DNA of 64,000 nucleotides from JACVRX01 sp963831385. Its GTDB lineage: Bacteria; Actinomycetota; Actinomycetes; Jiangellales; Jiangellaceae. The stretch covers positions 186,001-250,000 of the forward strand of contig CAWHPW010000013.1 of the NCBI GenBank assembly GCA_963831385.1. Reading direction: 5' to 3'. Shown piece after piece: positions 28,647-38,316 of the stretch. Made by a program: the position numbers and the translations under genes. A model generated the notes under the pieces. The model saw nothing but the letters and a program-made list of their open reading frames with translations, was not told the origin of the DNA and did not search any database. Position 1 is the stretch's first letter, and each line of letters begins with the position of its first letter.

Positions 28647-29705
28647 TCAGTGCCGGCTCTGTGCGCTGTCGGGTTGCCGGAAGGCAGCCGCATCGTCCTG
28701 GAGAAGCCGTTCGGGACCGACCTCAAGAGCGCTGTTGAGCTCAACGCGCTGCTAGAACGCGTTGCCGGCGTCGCCGCTGATCGTGCCGTCTTCCGGGTAG
28801 ACCACGTCCTGGGCATGGCCACCGTGCAGAACCTGCTCGCCGTGCGGCTGGCCAATAGGGTCCTCGAACCGGTGTGGAACTCCACACACATCGAGCGGGT
28901 CGACATCCTGTGGGACGAGATGTTGGCTCTCGAGGGACGAGCCTCCTACTACGACCGGGCCGGCGCGCTCAAGGACGTGATCCAGAACCACCTCCTGCAG
29001 ATCCTCTGTCTCATCGCGATGGAGCCGCCGGTCAGCCTCACGGCAGCGGACCTACAAGCCCGCAAGCTCGACGTCCTGCGCTCGGTGCGGCCGCTGTCGG
29101 CCGAGCAGGTGGCCACCGGGACCCGGCGCGCCCGCTACTCCGCGGGCCGGCTCGCAGGAACTGACGGTACCGATGGCGAGGTTGTCCCGGCGTACGTGGC
29201 AGAGGACGGCGTCGACGCGCGGCGCCGCACGGAAACCTTCGCGGAGGTGGTTCTGCAGCTCGACAGCTGGCGGTGGGCAGGCACCGAGTTCGTGCTGCGG
29301 ACAGGGAAGGCATTGCGGGCGCGCCGCAAGGAGGCGATCGTGCGCTTCCGGCCGGTCCCGTACCTGCCCTTCGGCGGAGGCGGTTCCGCGGTCAAGGCGA
29401 ACGAGCTGCGGATCGGCCTCGATGGTCCGCACGACCTCACCCTTGTGCTCACCGGGACTGCCGCGGGACCTCCAGGCGGTCTTGCCCCGCTGCCTCTGAC
29501 GGCGCCCCTGAGCGCTCCGGAGCTGCCCGCCTACAGTCGCGTCCTCATGGATGTGTTGCGTGGGGAGAGCACTCTGTCGATTGGCGCGGAGGAGGCAGAG
29601 CAAGCCTGGCGGGTCATCACGCCGGTACTGGAGGCATGGGCGAACGACCGGGTGCCCATGGAGGAGTACCCGGCCGGGTCCGCAGGCCCGCCTCCCCGCC
29701 CGTGA
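28644..29705 (+). pseudogene. zwf: Glucose-6-phosphate dehydrogenase lacking its N-terminus
   Basis: The enzyme oxidises glucose-6-phosphate and makes NADPH. Readable from EGSRIVLEKPFGTDL through RVDHVLGMATVQNLLAVR (active-site His; the usual KE after LG is MA), VDILWDEMLALEGRASYYDR, LKDVIQNHLLQILCLIAMEP and RTGKAL, to a normal end overlapping the next start (GTGA). About 150 N-terminal residues with the NADP-binding motif are missing, and the stretch before 28650 is foreign. It cannot be a working enzyme. The loss coincides with the junction to the fragment on the other strand. Confidence 0.8.
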
Positions 29706-30730
29706 GCTCCGTCGAGTCGCATGGTGCGCCGCCGTCGCTGCGGAGGTTCATTGTCGGGCTGTGGCCGCTGCTACAGCAGACGCTCGCCGCCACCATCGCC
29801 TGGGTGATCGCCGCAGACGTGTTACACCATCCGGAGCCGTTCTTCGCGCCGATCGCTGCGGTAGTCGCGCTCAACACCGCGATGGGGGAGCGTGGGGCGA
29901 ACGCGCTGCGGCTGCTGGCAGGCGTGGTGGTGGGGATTCTCGCCGGCGAGGCCGCCGTTCAATTGCTGGGCAGTGGTTACCAGGCGCTGGCGATCGCTGT
30001 TCTGGTCGCGATCGTCGCCGCGCGCGCTGTCGACCCGGCCCGGATCGTGGTGGCCCAAGCCGCCGGCGGTGCCATCCTCACCGTCGCGACCGCTCAGGGG
30101 GAGGGCGGACCACAACGTCTAGTCGACGCCAGCATCGGAGCGGGTGTGGCGTTGGTGTTCAGCCAGCTGCTGTTCCCGCCTCACCCGCTTGCGCTGGTGC
30201 GAAGGGCCGAGTCGGCCGCGCTCGCGGATATGGCGAGCGGTCTGCAGCTGGTGGCGCAGGCGCTCGAGCGTGGCGACGCCGCACTGGCGAACCGGGCGGT
30301 GGAGACGCTGCGCGCCCTTCGGGACCGCCTCGGCGAGCTGGCCCGCACGAGGCGGGCGAGCAGTCGGGTGGTGCGCCACTCGCTGCTGTGGCGCTGGCAA
30401 AAGGAGCCGGTGGTCCGCGAGAACGAGAACGCGGGACACTTGGACCTGCTCGGCGGTAGCTGCCTCACGCTCGCGCGCACGGCAATGTCGGTAAGCCTGG
30501 ATGAGCGGGAGGGCTTGGCTGCGGACGTTCGTGAGCTGGCGGGTGCGGTCGCCGGCATGGCTGGCGCCCCAGGCGACCGTCGAGTCCGGCAGGACGCGGC
30601 GGAGCGAGCGGCCGCCATCGCTGGACGCGTCGCCGGCGGGGTACCGGCACCCTCACCGCGCATCGCCCTGGCGATGGTGGCCGCCGACGTGATGGTGTTC
30701 GCGGGCGTCGCTCCCGCTGAGGACGGGTGA
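29702..30730 (+). CDS. FUSC-family (aromatic acid exporter-like) membrane protein
   Basis: A 342-residue membrane protein. Residues about 20-150 hold the FUSC/ArAE helices (LWPLLQQTLAATIAWVIAAD, PFFAPIAAVVALNTAMGERG, RLLAGVVVGILAGEAAVQLL). A soluble helical half with coiled-coil character follows (ADMASGLQLVAQALERGDAA). Family members export aromatic acids or similar compounds. The GTG start overlaps the stop of the zwf fragment (GTGA), so it was the second gene of that transcript. The frame is intact. Confidence 0.8.
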   Translation: MSSVESHGAPPSLRRFIVGLWPLLQQTLAATIAWVIAADVLHHPEPFFAPIAAVVALNTAMGERGANALRLLAGVVVGILAGEAAVQLLGSGYQALAIAVLVAIVAARAVDPARIVVAQAAGGAILTVATAQGEGGPQRLVDASIGAGVALVFSQLLFPPHPLALVRRAESAALADMASGLQLVAQALERGDAALANRAVETLRALRDRLGELARTRRASSRVVRHSLLWRWQKEPVVRENENAGHLDLLGGSCLTLARTAMSVSLDEREGLAADVRELAGAVAGMAGAPGDRRVRQDAAERAAAIAGRVAGGVPAPSPRIALAMVAADVMVFAGVAPAEDG

Positions 30731-30825
30731 CGACGTCGGCCCTTCCGAGCGGTGCGGAGCCGGCCGAGGCGGTACGTTCAATGCCGACCATCACCCCGAC
30801 AGGAAACCCGTCCGGAAGGGAATCG

Positions 30826-31397
30826 ATGACCACGTACCAGGTCGGCTACTTCGTCGGAAGCCTCTCCTCGACGTCGATCAACCGCGATCCTGTCCAAGGC
30901 GCTGATCCGCCTGGCGCCCGACGACCTGGAGTTCACCGAGATCCCGATCGGGAACCTGCCGCTGTACAGCCCGGACTACGACGCGAACTACCCACCCGAG
31001 GCCAGCGCGCTGAAGGAGGCGATCGCTCGGTCCGACGCCATCCTGTTCGTCACCCCGGAGTACAACCGGTCCATTCCCGGAGCGCTGAAGAACGCGATCG
31101 ACTGGGCGTCGCGGCCGTGGGGCCAGAACTCCTTCGACCACATCCCGGCGGCGGTGATCGGGGCGTCCATCGGGCAGATCGGCACCGCGGTGGCCCAGCA
31201 GAGCCTGCGCGGCGTGCTCAGCTTCTGCAACGCCCGGCAGATGACCGCGCCGGAGGCCTACATCCAGTACTCTCCGGAGGTCTTCCCCGGCGACGGCGAG
31301 GTCGCCGACGAGTCCACCAAGACCTTCCTCGACCAACTACATGGAGGAGTTCCGGACTCACCTCGTTCGGGTCCTGACCGTCCTACCCCGGCAGTAA
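30826..31397 (+). pseudogene. NAD(P)H-dependent FMN reductase, frameshifted
   Basis: A flavodoxin-fold reductase that would reduce flavins or quinones with NAD(P)H. ATG 30826 follows GGAAGGG. The start QVGYFVGSLSSTSIN gives the FMN phosphate loop. After a shift at about 30885-30890 comes IPIGNLPLYSPDYDANYPPE, then FVTPEYNRSIPGALKNAIDW (the family signature) and GASIGQIGTAVAQQSL. A second shift at about 31333-31338 leads to NYMEEFRTHL and the stop at 31397. Both shifts can be mended by one base. The length of about 190 residues is normal. Confidence 0.78.
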
Positions 31398-31414
31398 GGT
31401 TAGGTGCCTGCCGG
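31388..31414. terminator. Hairpin between convergent genes
   Basis: CCGGCAG (31388-31394) pairs perfectly with CTGCCGG (31408-31414) across a 13-base loop. It overlaps the stop of the FMN reductase gene and lies between it and the convergent SDR gene. There is no T tract, so Rho-independent action is uncertain. Confidence 0.35.
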
Positions 31415-31492
31415 CGTTGCCGCTACGGCCACCATGCATAGAGCTCGATATCTAGCTGGATTGTCAGTGGAGGCCAGGGGCTGCATCGACGC

Positions 31493-32247
31493 TCAGCGGG
31501 CCATGTAGCCGCCGTCGATGTAGAGCTCGAGACCGGTGACGAAAGCGGCGTCGTCGCTGGCGAGGTAGGCGACCCCGGCGGCGATGTCCTCGGGTCGGCC
31601 CAGTGCGCCCATCGGCGTCAGGTCGATCATGCCGTCCCAGATCGGGGTGTCCCGGGACTGCTCGAGGATCGGGGTGGCGATGAAGCCGGGGTGGATCGAG
31701 TTGACCCGGATGCCCTCGGTGGCCCAGTGCAGGGCGGCGTTCTTCGTCAGCGTCCGCACCGCGCCCTTGGCTGCGTGGTAGGCGGGTGAGACGCCGAAGC
31801 CGCCGCTCGTGCCGAAGATCGAGCTGATGTTGATGACCGACGCGTGCTCGGACCGCTTCAGGTAGGGCGCCGGCGACCTTCATGCCGAGGAAGACGCCGG
31901 TCTGGTCGATGGCGACGGTGCGGTCCCACTCCTCCAGCGTGGTGTCCTCGATCGGCTTGATGTCACCCATGCCGGCGTTGTTGACGACGATGTCGAGGCC
32001 GCCGAGTTCCTCGACGGCGGCCGCGCATGCGGCCTCCCAGTCTGACTCACTGGTGACGTCGTGCTTGACGAAGGCGGCCTTGCCGCCAGCGCCCGTGATC
32101 TCCCCGACCGTGGCTTCGCCGGCCTCGACCTGGATGTCGGTCACCAGAACGGCCGCGCCCTCGTCGGCGAGCCGCATGAGCCGTCGCCTTGCCGATGCCG
32201 CTCGCAGCGCCGGTGACGAGAGCGACGCGCCCTTCAAGTCTGTTCAT
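31493..32247 (-). pseudogene. Short-chain dehydrogenase/reductase, frameshifted
   Basis: A classical SDR of about 250 residues. ATG 32247, then the cofactor motif VALVTGAASGIGKAT. A shift at about 32170-32180 (one extra base) leads to RLADEGAAVLVTDIQ, VNNAGMGDIKPI and the NNAG motif. Another at about 31868-31872 leads to the catalytic end: Ser in NISSIF, YHAAKGA with the Tyr and Lys, HPGFIATP and YIDGGYMAR. The acidic residue in VTDIQ suggests NAD(H). Both breaks need only one base removed. It is convergent with the FMN reductase. Confidence 0.82.
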
Positions 32248-32291
32248 GCCGCCCCTTAGGGTTCTGTAAACGGTGTTTCCCTTGTCAAGCG

Positions 32292-32366
32292 TGGCGCCCC
32301 CGGCAGGATTCGAACCTGCGCTCCCGCCTCCGGAGGGCGGTGCTCTATCCCCTGAGCTACGGGGGC
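32292..32366 (-). tRNA. tRNA-Arg (anticodon CCG)
   Basis: On the complement a complete cloverleaf of 75 bases is present. Acceptor GCCCCCG pairs with CGGGGGC, the D arm is GCTC/GAGC, the anticodon stem CCGCC/GGCGG carries loop CTCCGGA (anticodon CCG, reading CGG), and the T arm GCAGG-TTCGAAT-CCTGC follows. CCA is encoded. It marks the border between the decayed region and the intact housekeeping region, and argS lies 365 bp away on the other strand. Confidence 0.95.
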
Positions 32367-32519
32367 CGGGGCAGGGCACGACGATACCAGCCGCTCATGA
32401 CTCGCCCTCCGGTCGAATGTTCGGGGTTCGCTCAGGGATGACCCCGACGTCTACGACACCGGGATGGCGGACAATGGACGTATCCGGGCCTTCGACCCGG
32501 TTCGAAAGGTGATGACCGA

Positions 32520-32702
32520 ATGTCCACGGGAACCAAATACGTCCTCGGATACGCCGCGCTCGCGATCGTTGCGTGGATCCTGCTGCCCAACTGGATTGCG
32601 CTGCTGCTCATCGTCGGTGTGCCGGCCGCGGGCTACCTGATGCTCGATCCGTCGCAGCGCCGTCGGCTCAAACGAGCGGGACGCAAGGAGCTCGGGCGCT
32701 GA
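32520..32702 (+). CDS. Small membrane protein of unknown function
   Basis: A 60-residue protein with two membrane segments (YAALAIVAWILLPNWIALLL, then IVGVPAAGYLML) and a basic C-terminal tail (PSQRRRLKRAGRKELGR). ATG 32520 follows GAAAGGTG at a workable distance. I know no named family. It lies 28 bp before argS and is probably on the same transcript. Confidence 0.55.
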   Translation: MSTGTKYVLGYAALAIVAWILLPNWIALLLIVGVPAAGYLMLDPSQRRRLKRAGRKELGR

Positions 32703-32730
32703 ACCGAGGACCCCTGGCTACGCTTGGCCG

Positions 32731-34389
32731 GTGACCCCAGAGCACCTCTCCGCCACGATCCGCGACGTGCTTGCTGAAACGCTCGCGACCGGCGAGGTGA
32801 CGCTGCCCGACGGTGTCCCGGAGCACGTCATCGTCGAACGACCGCGCAACCGCGACCACGGTGACTATGCGACAAATGTCGCGCTGCAGCTGGCGAAAAG
32901 TGCGGGAACCGCCCCGAGACACCTTGCCGAGCTGTTGGCAACCCGGCTTCGCAAGGTCGACGGCATCGACATGGTCGAGGTCGCTGGACCCGGCTTCCTC
33001 AACATCACGGTTTCCGTAGCGGCCCAGGGCGAGCTCGCCCGGACCATCGTCGAAGCCGGTGAACGCTACGGATCCGGCGACCTGATGACCGGCGAGCGGG
33101 TGAACCTGGAGTTCGTGTCGGCCAACCCGACCGGCCCCCTGCACCTTGGTGGCACCCGCTGGGCCGCGGTCGGTGACGCGCTGGGCAGGATCTTCACTGC
33201 GTGCGGGGCGGATGTCACGCAGGAGTACTACTTCAACGACCACGGCGCACAGATCGACCGGTACACCCAATCGCTGCTCGCCGCTGCCCGCGGTGAACAG
33301 ACCCCCGACGACGGCTATGCCGGGGTCTACATCGGTGAGATTGCGGAGCAGATCGTCGAGAAGCATCCGGACGTTCTCGACCTGCCTGAGTCCGATGCTC
33401 GTGAGGTGTTTCGCCGTGAGGGCGTCGAGCTGATGTTCGCCGAGATCAAGAAGTCCCTGCACGAGTTCGGGGTCGACTTCGACGTCTACTTTCACGAGGA
33501 CTCGCTGCATCAAAGCGGCGCAGTGGCACATGCCGTTGACCGGTTGCGGGAGCTCGGGCACCTCTACGAGAAGGACGGAGCGTTGTGGCTACGGTCCACG
33601 GCGTTCGGTGACGACAAAGATCGTCCGGTCATCCGCAGCAATGGCCGGCCGGCTTACATCTCTGCTGACCTCGCGTACTACCTGAACAAGCGAGAGCGGG
33701 GGTTCAACCGGATTGTCATCATGCTGGGCGCCGATCACCATGGCTACGTCGGCCGGATGATGGCCATGTGCCGGGCGTTCGGCGATGAGCCGGGGCGCAA
33801 CCTGGAGATCCTCATCGGCCAGATGGTCAACCTCGTCCGCGACGGCACGCCGGTCAAGATGAGCAAGCGGGCGGGCACCATGATCACTCTCGAGGATCTT
33901 GTGGACGCGATCGGCGTGGACGCCGCCCGGTACGCGCTGGCCCGATACTCATCGGATTCCACGATCGACCTCGATCTCGACCTGTGGGCGCGGCAGTCCA
34001 ATGACAACCCGGTCTACTACGTCCAGTACGCACACGCCCGGCTCGCGTCGATCCTGCGCAACGCCAAGGAGCTCGGCGTCGAACGCAAAGACCTCAAGCC
34101 GGAGTTACTCGACCACGAGAGGGAGTCTGCTCTGCTCGGCGCCCTCGGCGAGTTTCCGCGCATCGTGGCGACGGCCGCCGAACTCCGCGAACCGCATCGG
34201 GTTGCCCGGTATCTGGAGGACCTCGCTGCCACGTTCCACAAGTTCTACGACGACTGCCGCGTGCTGCCGATGGGCGACGAAGGGACGACGGACGTGCACC
34301 GGGCCCGGCTGTGGCTGGTTGAAGCAACCCGGGTCGTCATCTCGAACGGGTTGGGTCTGCTGGGCGTAACGGCGCCGGAGCGGATGTAA
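32731..34389 (+). CDS. argS: Arginyl-tRNA synthetase
   Basis: A 552-residue class I synthetase charging tRNA-Arg. The N-terminal additional domain (to about 110) precedes ANPTGPLHLGG (HIGH-type motif, HLGG near residue 138). The KMSKS-type loop is PVKMSKRAGTMITLEDL near residue 376, and a helical anticodon-binding domain follows, ending in LGLLGVTAPERM. The GTG start at 32731 fixes the family N-terminus; no strong ribosome site is visible. lysA begins two bases after its stop, so the two are co-transcribed. Confidence 0.96.
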   Translation: MTPEHLSATIRDVLAETLATGEVTLPDGVPEHVIVERPRNRDHGDYATNVALQLAKSAGTAPRHLAELLATRLRKVDGIDMVEVAGPGFLNITVSVAAQGELARTIVEAGERYGSGDLMTGERVNLEFVSANPTGPLHLGGTRWAAVGDALGRIFTACGADVTQEYYFNDHGAQIDRYTQSLLAAARGEQTPDDGYAGVYIGEIAEQIVEKHPDVLDLPESDAREVFRREGVELMFAEIKKSLHEFGVDFDVYFHEDSLHQSGAVAHAVDRLRELGHLYEKDGALWLRSTAFGDDKDRPVIRSNGRPAYISADLAYYLNKRERGFNRIVIMLGADHHGYVGRMMAMCRAFGDEPGRNLEILIGQMVNLVRDGTPVKMSKRAGTMITLEDLVDAIGVDAARYALARYSSDSTIDLDLDLWARQSNDNPVYYVQYAHARLASILRNAKELGVERKDLKPELLDHERESALLGALGEFPRIVATAAELREPHRVARYLEDLAATFHKFYDDCRVLPMGDEGTTDVHRARLWLVEATRVVISNGLGLLGVTAPERM

Positions 34390-34391
34390 CG

Positions 34392-35813
34392 GTGGCCTCG
34401 CACGAGGCCGGCGCGCTGCATGCGGACGCCGGCTCCCGTGGACCGATGTGGCTTCGGGAGCCGACTGACGTCAATGCCCTGGTGCCCGCGCTGTGGCCGC
34501 GCACCGTCGAACGGGCAGCTAATGGGGTCGTGCGTGTGGCGGGTGTCGGCGTCGACGAAATCGGCCGGCGGTTCGGGACGCCTGCTTACGTCATCGATGA
34601 GATCGACTTCCGGTCTCGCGCCCGGGAGTTCAAGGTTGCCTTCGACAAGGCATTTGCGAGCTTCGGCGCTGGAGCGGAGACGTTCTACGCGGGCAAAGCG
34701 TTCATGAACCTCGCGATCGTCCGGTGGATCGCGGACGAGGGCCTGAGCCTCGACGTGTGCACGGGCGGCGAGCTCGCTGTGGCGCTGCGGTCAGGGTTCC
34801 CACCGGATCGCATCGGGATGCACGGCAACAACAAGTCCGAAGCCGAGCTGGCCCGTGCCGTGGCGGCGGGAATCGGCCGTATCGTCGTGGATTCCCCGAT
34901 CGAGATCGACCGATTGTCGCGCCAGGCCCGCGACCGCGGTGTGCGAGCGAAGGTGATGGTGCGTATCACGGTCGGTGTCGAGGCGCACACCCACGAGTAC
35001 ATCGCCACCGCTCATGAGGACCAGAAGTTCGGGTTCTCGCTGGCCGGTGGATCCGCCGCCGACGCTGTGTCCGCGGTGCTCGCCGAGCCCGCCCTCGAGC
35101 TGCTCGGATTGCACTCTCACATCGGCTCGCAGATCTTCGACACCGCCGCGTTCGAGGTGGCCGCCCGCCGGACGCTAGGACTGCACGCCCAGATCCGCGA
35201 CGACCACGGCGTGGAGTTGCCCGAGCTCGACCTTGGCGGCGGCTTCGGCATGGCGTACACCACGCAGGATGATCCACAGCCACCTGATGAGCTGGCAGCG
35301 GAGATGGCGGCGATCGTCGGATCGGACTGCCAGACGCTGGGCGTCACTGTCCCGCGGGTCAGTGTGGAACCCGGCCGCGCGATCGCCGGGCCCAGCACGT
35401 TCACGCTCTACGAGGTGGGAACTGTCAAGCCGGTCGAGCTCGACGCCGGAGCTACCCGGGCCTACGTCGCCGTCGACGGCGGGATGAGCGACAACGTCCG
35501 GACCGCTCTCTACGGCGCGGACTATTCCTGCACCGTCGCGAACCGACGCACCGATGCTCCGCCGATGCTGTCCCGCGTGGTTGGCAAGCATTGCGAGAGC
35601 GGCGACATCGTCGTCAAGGACGAGTTCGTGCCGGCCGATATCAGGCCCGGCGATCTGCTTGCCGTGCCGGGCACAGGCGCCTACGCCCGAAGCATGGCGA
35701 GCACGTACAACCACGTGCCGCGACCGCCAGTCGTAGCAGTGCGAGACGGCCAGGCTCGAGTGATCGTCCGCCGCGAGACCGAGGACGACCTACTCCGGCT
35801 CGACGTGGAGTGA
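34392..35813 (+). CDS. lysA: Diaminopimelate decarboxylase
   Basis: A 473-residue PLP enzyme making L-lysine from meso-diaminopimelate. The PLP lysine is in TFYAGKAFMN (about residue 101). LHSHIGSQ, the Gly-rich phosphate loop LDLGGGFGMAY, VEPGRAI and the second-subunit cysteine in GKHCESGDI are all present. The GTG start follows argS by two bases. Upstream of hom, it joins the aspartate-family genes that follow, though 143 bp separate them. Confidence 0.95.
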   Translation: MASHEAGALHADAGSRGPMWLREPTDVNALVPALWPRTVERAANGVVRVAGVGVDEIGRRFGTPAYVIDEIDFRSRAREFKVAFDKAFASFGAGAETFYAGKAFMNLAIVRWIADEGLSLDVCTGGELAVALRSGFPPDRIGMHGNNKSEAELARAVAAGIGRIVVDSPIEIDRLSRQARDRGVRAKVMVRITVGVEAHTHEYIATAHEDQKFGFSLAGGSAADAVSAVLAEPALELLGLHSHIGSQIFDTAAFEVAARRTLGLHAQIRDDHGVELPELDLGGGFGMAYTTQDDPQPPDELAAEMAAIVGSDCQTLGVTVPRVSVEPGRAIAGPSTFTLYEVGTVKPVELDAGATRAYVAVDGGMSDNVRTALYGADYSCTVANRRTDAPPMLSRVVGKHCESGDIVVKDEFVPADIRPGDLLAVPGTGAYARSMASTYNHVPRPPVVAVRDGQARVIVRRETEDDLLRLDVE

Positions 35814-35956
35814 ACCGGCCGCTGTCGGTCGTCGCTCCTCGACCCATCGACCGCACCCGAGCAGATCAGGTGGATGTCGGATGGTGGACGATGGGCGCGG
35901 GCAGGAAGCGGTAGCTGAAACTTGCCGACAGAGAAGAATGGGCGAAGAGGCGTCGA

Positions 35957-37249
35957 ATGAGCACGGTGCGAGTTGCGTTGCTCGGCTGCGGCAACGTCGG
36001 CTCCGAGGTCGCGCGCCTGCTCACCGAGCACGACGACGACTTGGCGGCCCGGATCGGTGCCCCGCTGGAGCTGATCGGTGTCGCAGTGCGACGAATCAGC
36101 CGCAATCGGAGCGCCAGCGGCCTCGACCCCGCGTTGTTCACGACCGACGCCGTCGGGCTGGTGACGCAGGCGGACGTGGACGTCGTGGTCGAGTTGATCG
36201 GCGGCATCGAGCCGGCGCGATCGCTTGTCCTCGCGTCGATGGAGTCCGGCGCGTCCGTCGTCAGCGCCAACAAGGCTCTGCTGGCCGAGGACGGCGCCAC
36301 GTTGCACTCCGCCGCCGAGAAGCATGGGGTGGACCTGTACTACGAGGCGGCCGTCGGCGGCGCTATTCCGTTGCTCAGACCACTGCGCGAGTCGCTGTCC
36401 GGCGACCGCATCCGCCGGTTGCTCGGGATCGTCAACGGGACGACGAACTACGTCCTCGACAAGATGGACAGTTCCGGCGCCGGATTCGCGGAGGCGCTGG
36501 AGGAGGCCCAGGCGCTCGGTTATGCGGAGGCGGACCCGAGCGCGGACATCGACGGGTTCGACGCCGCCGCGAAGGCGGCCATCCTGGCGGCAATCGCATT
36601 TCACTCACCGGTCGTCGCGGCCGATGTACACCGGGAGGGAATCGCCGAGGTCACCTCAGCCGACATTGCCAGCGCCAGGGACATGGGCGCGGTGGTGAAG
36701 TTCCTCGCCATCTGCGAGCTCTCCGAGGACGAGCGCTCCGTCGGGGTTCGCGTGCATCCGGCGATGTTGCCGCGCAGTCATCCGCTGGCCAGCGTTCGCG
36801 GCGCCTACAACGCCGTATTCGTCGAGAGCGACGCGGCGGGGCAGCTGATGTTCTACGGTCCCGGCGCCGGCGGCGCGCCGACGGCGAGTGCCGTTCTCGG
36901 TGACCTTGTCACCGTCGCACGGAACCGGCTGACCGGCGCCGTCGGACCGGGCGCCTCCTGGTATGCCGACCGGCCCGTGCACCCCATGGGTCAGACCAGG
37001 ACCCGCTACCACATCAGCCTCGACGTCGACGACCGGCCAGGTGTCCTGGCCGCCGTGGCCGCCGTCTTCGCCGCTCACGGCGTCTCGATCGAGACGGTCC
37101 GGCAACGAGTGCATGGACCCGACGACGCCGAGCTCGTCATCGTGACTCATCATTCGACCGACCAGGCGCTTGCTGCGACCGTTGCCGGCCTTCGTGACCT
37201 GCCGGCAGTACGCGACGTCCTGTCGGTGATGAGGGTGGAGGGAGAGTAG
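35957..37249 (+). CDS. hom: Homoserine dehydrogenase
   Basis: A 430-residue enzyme reducing aspartate semialdehyde to homoserine, the branch to threonine and methionine. The N-terminal NAD(P) site is LLGCGNVGSEVARLL, and the catalytic region has SANKALLAEDG, EAAVGGAIPLLRPLRESL and LGIVNGTTNYVLDKM. A C-terminal ACT domain (HISLDVDDRPGVLAAVAAVF) gives threonine feedback control. It is the first gene of hom-thrC-thrB. The start follows GAAGAGGCG. Confidence 0.96.
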   Translation: MSTVRVALLGCGNVGSEVARLLTEHDDDLAARIGAPLELIGVAVRRISRNRSASGLDPALFTTDAVGLVTQADVDVVVELIGGIEPARSLVLASMESGASVVSANKALLAEDGATLHSAAEKHGVDLYYEAAVGGAIPLLRPLRESLSGDRIRRLLGIVNGTTNYVLDKMDSSGAGFAEALEEAQALGYAEADPSADIDGFDAAAKAAILAAIAFHSPVVAADVHREGIAEVTSADIASARDMGAVVKFLAICELSEDERSVGVRVHPAMLPRSHPLASVRGAYNAVFVESDAAGQLMFYGPGAGGAPTASAVLGDLVTVARNRLTGAVGPGASWYADRPVHPMGQTRTRYHISLDVDDRPGVLAAVAAVFAAHGVSIETVRQRVHGPDDAELVIVTHHSTDQALAATVAGLRDLPAVRDVLSVMRVEGE

Positions 37250-37251
37250 GC

Positions 37252-38316
37252 GTGACCCACCTGTGGCGCGGGGTGATCGAGGAGTACCGGTTCCGCCTGC
37301 CAGTGAGCGACATGACGCCGGTGGTTACGTTGCGGGAGGGCGGGACACCGCTCATACCCAGCGCATGGTTGTCCGGGATGACCGGCTGTTCGGTTCACCT
37401 CAAGGTCGAGGGATCCAACCCGACGGGATCGTTCAAGGACCGCGGCATGACGGTCGCGATATCCAAGGCCCTCGAGGAAGGCGCCAAGGCCGTCGTCTGC
37501 GCATCAACGGGTAACACCAGCGCCTCGGCCGCGGCGTATGCGGTGCGAGCCGGGATGACGCCCATCGTGCTGGTCCCTCATGGCAAGATCGCCGGGCCCA
37601 AGCTGGCCCAGGCGGTCGTTCACGGCGGCCGCATCGTCGCCGTCGAGGGGAACTTCGACGACTGTCTCCGGCTCGCGCGGGCGCTGGCAGACGACTACCC
37701 GGTGGCCCTGGTGAACTCACTCAACCCGCATCGCCTCGCCGGCCAGAAGACTGCCGCCTTCGAGATCGTCGACGACCTCGGGGACGCGCCCGATGTGCAC
37801 GTGCTGCCAGTGGGCAACGCGGGGAATATCGCGGCGTACTGGATGGGTTATCAGGAGTACGCGGCGGATGCTGTCGCGACCCGACGTCCTCGGATGTGGG
37901 GTTTCCAGGCCTCCGGAGCAGCCCCCATCGTGCGCGGCGAACCGGTAGCGGATCCGGTGACGGTCGCGAGTGCGATCCGGATCGGCAACCCCGCGTCATG
38001 GCAGCTTGCAGTCACGGCTCGCGACGAATCTCATGGTCTCATCGATGAAGTGACCGACGAACAGATCCTGGTGGCCCAGCAGGAGCTGTCTGGCAGGGAG
38101 GGGCTGTTCGTCGAGCCGGCCTCAGCAGCGGGCGTGGCCGGCCTGGTTGCGGCTACCGCTGCGGGACAGGTCGACCCCGGCCAGATCATCGTCGTCACTG
38201 TCAGCGGTCACGGCCTCAAGGACGTCGACACCGCGAGCGCGGCGTACGGCGACGTGCGACCCGAATTGGTGCCTGCTGACATCGGCGCCGCTGCGTCGGC
38301 GCTGGGATTCGCATGA
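37252..38316 (+). CDS. thrC: Threonine synthase
   Basis: A 354-residue PLP enzyme converting O-phosphohomoserine to threonine. The PLP lysine is in NPTGSFKDRGMTV, and the Gly-rich phosphate-binding loop is PVGNAGNIAAYW. The STGNTSASAAAYA helix binds substrate. GTG start two bases after hom; its stop overlaps the thrB start, indicating translational coupling. Confidence 0.96.
   Translation: MTHLWRGVIEEYRFRLPVSDMTPVVTLREGGTPLIPSAWLSGMTGCSVHLKVEGSNPTGSFKDRGMTVAISKALEEGAKAVVCASTGNTSASAAAYAVRAGMTPIVLVPHGKIAGPKLAQAVVHGGRIVAVEGNFDDCLRLARALADDYPVALVNSLNPHRLAGQKTAAFEIVDDLGDAPDVHVLPVGNAGNIAAYWMGYQEYAADAVATRRPRMWGFQASGAAPIVRGEPVADPVTVASAIRIGNPASWQLAVTARDESHGLIDEVTDEQILVAQQELSGREGLFVEPASAAGVAGLVAATAAGQVDPGQIIVVTVSGHGLKDVDTASAAYGDVRPELVPADIGAAASALGFA

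Noticed and set aside
35814..35956. Riboswitch upstream of hom
   Set aside because: No conserved core or strong stem pairs were found by eye.
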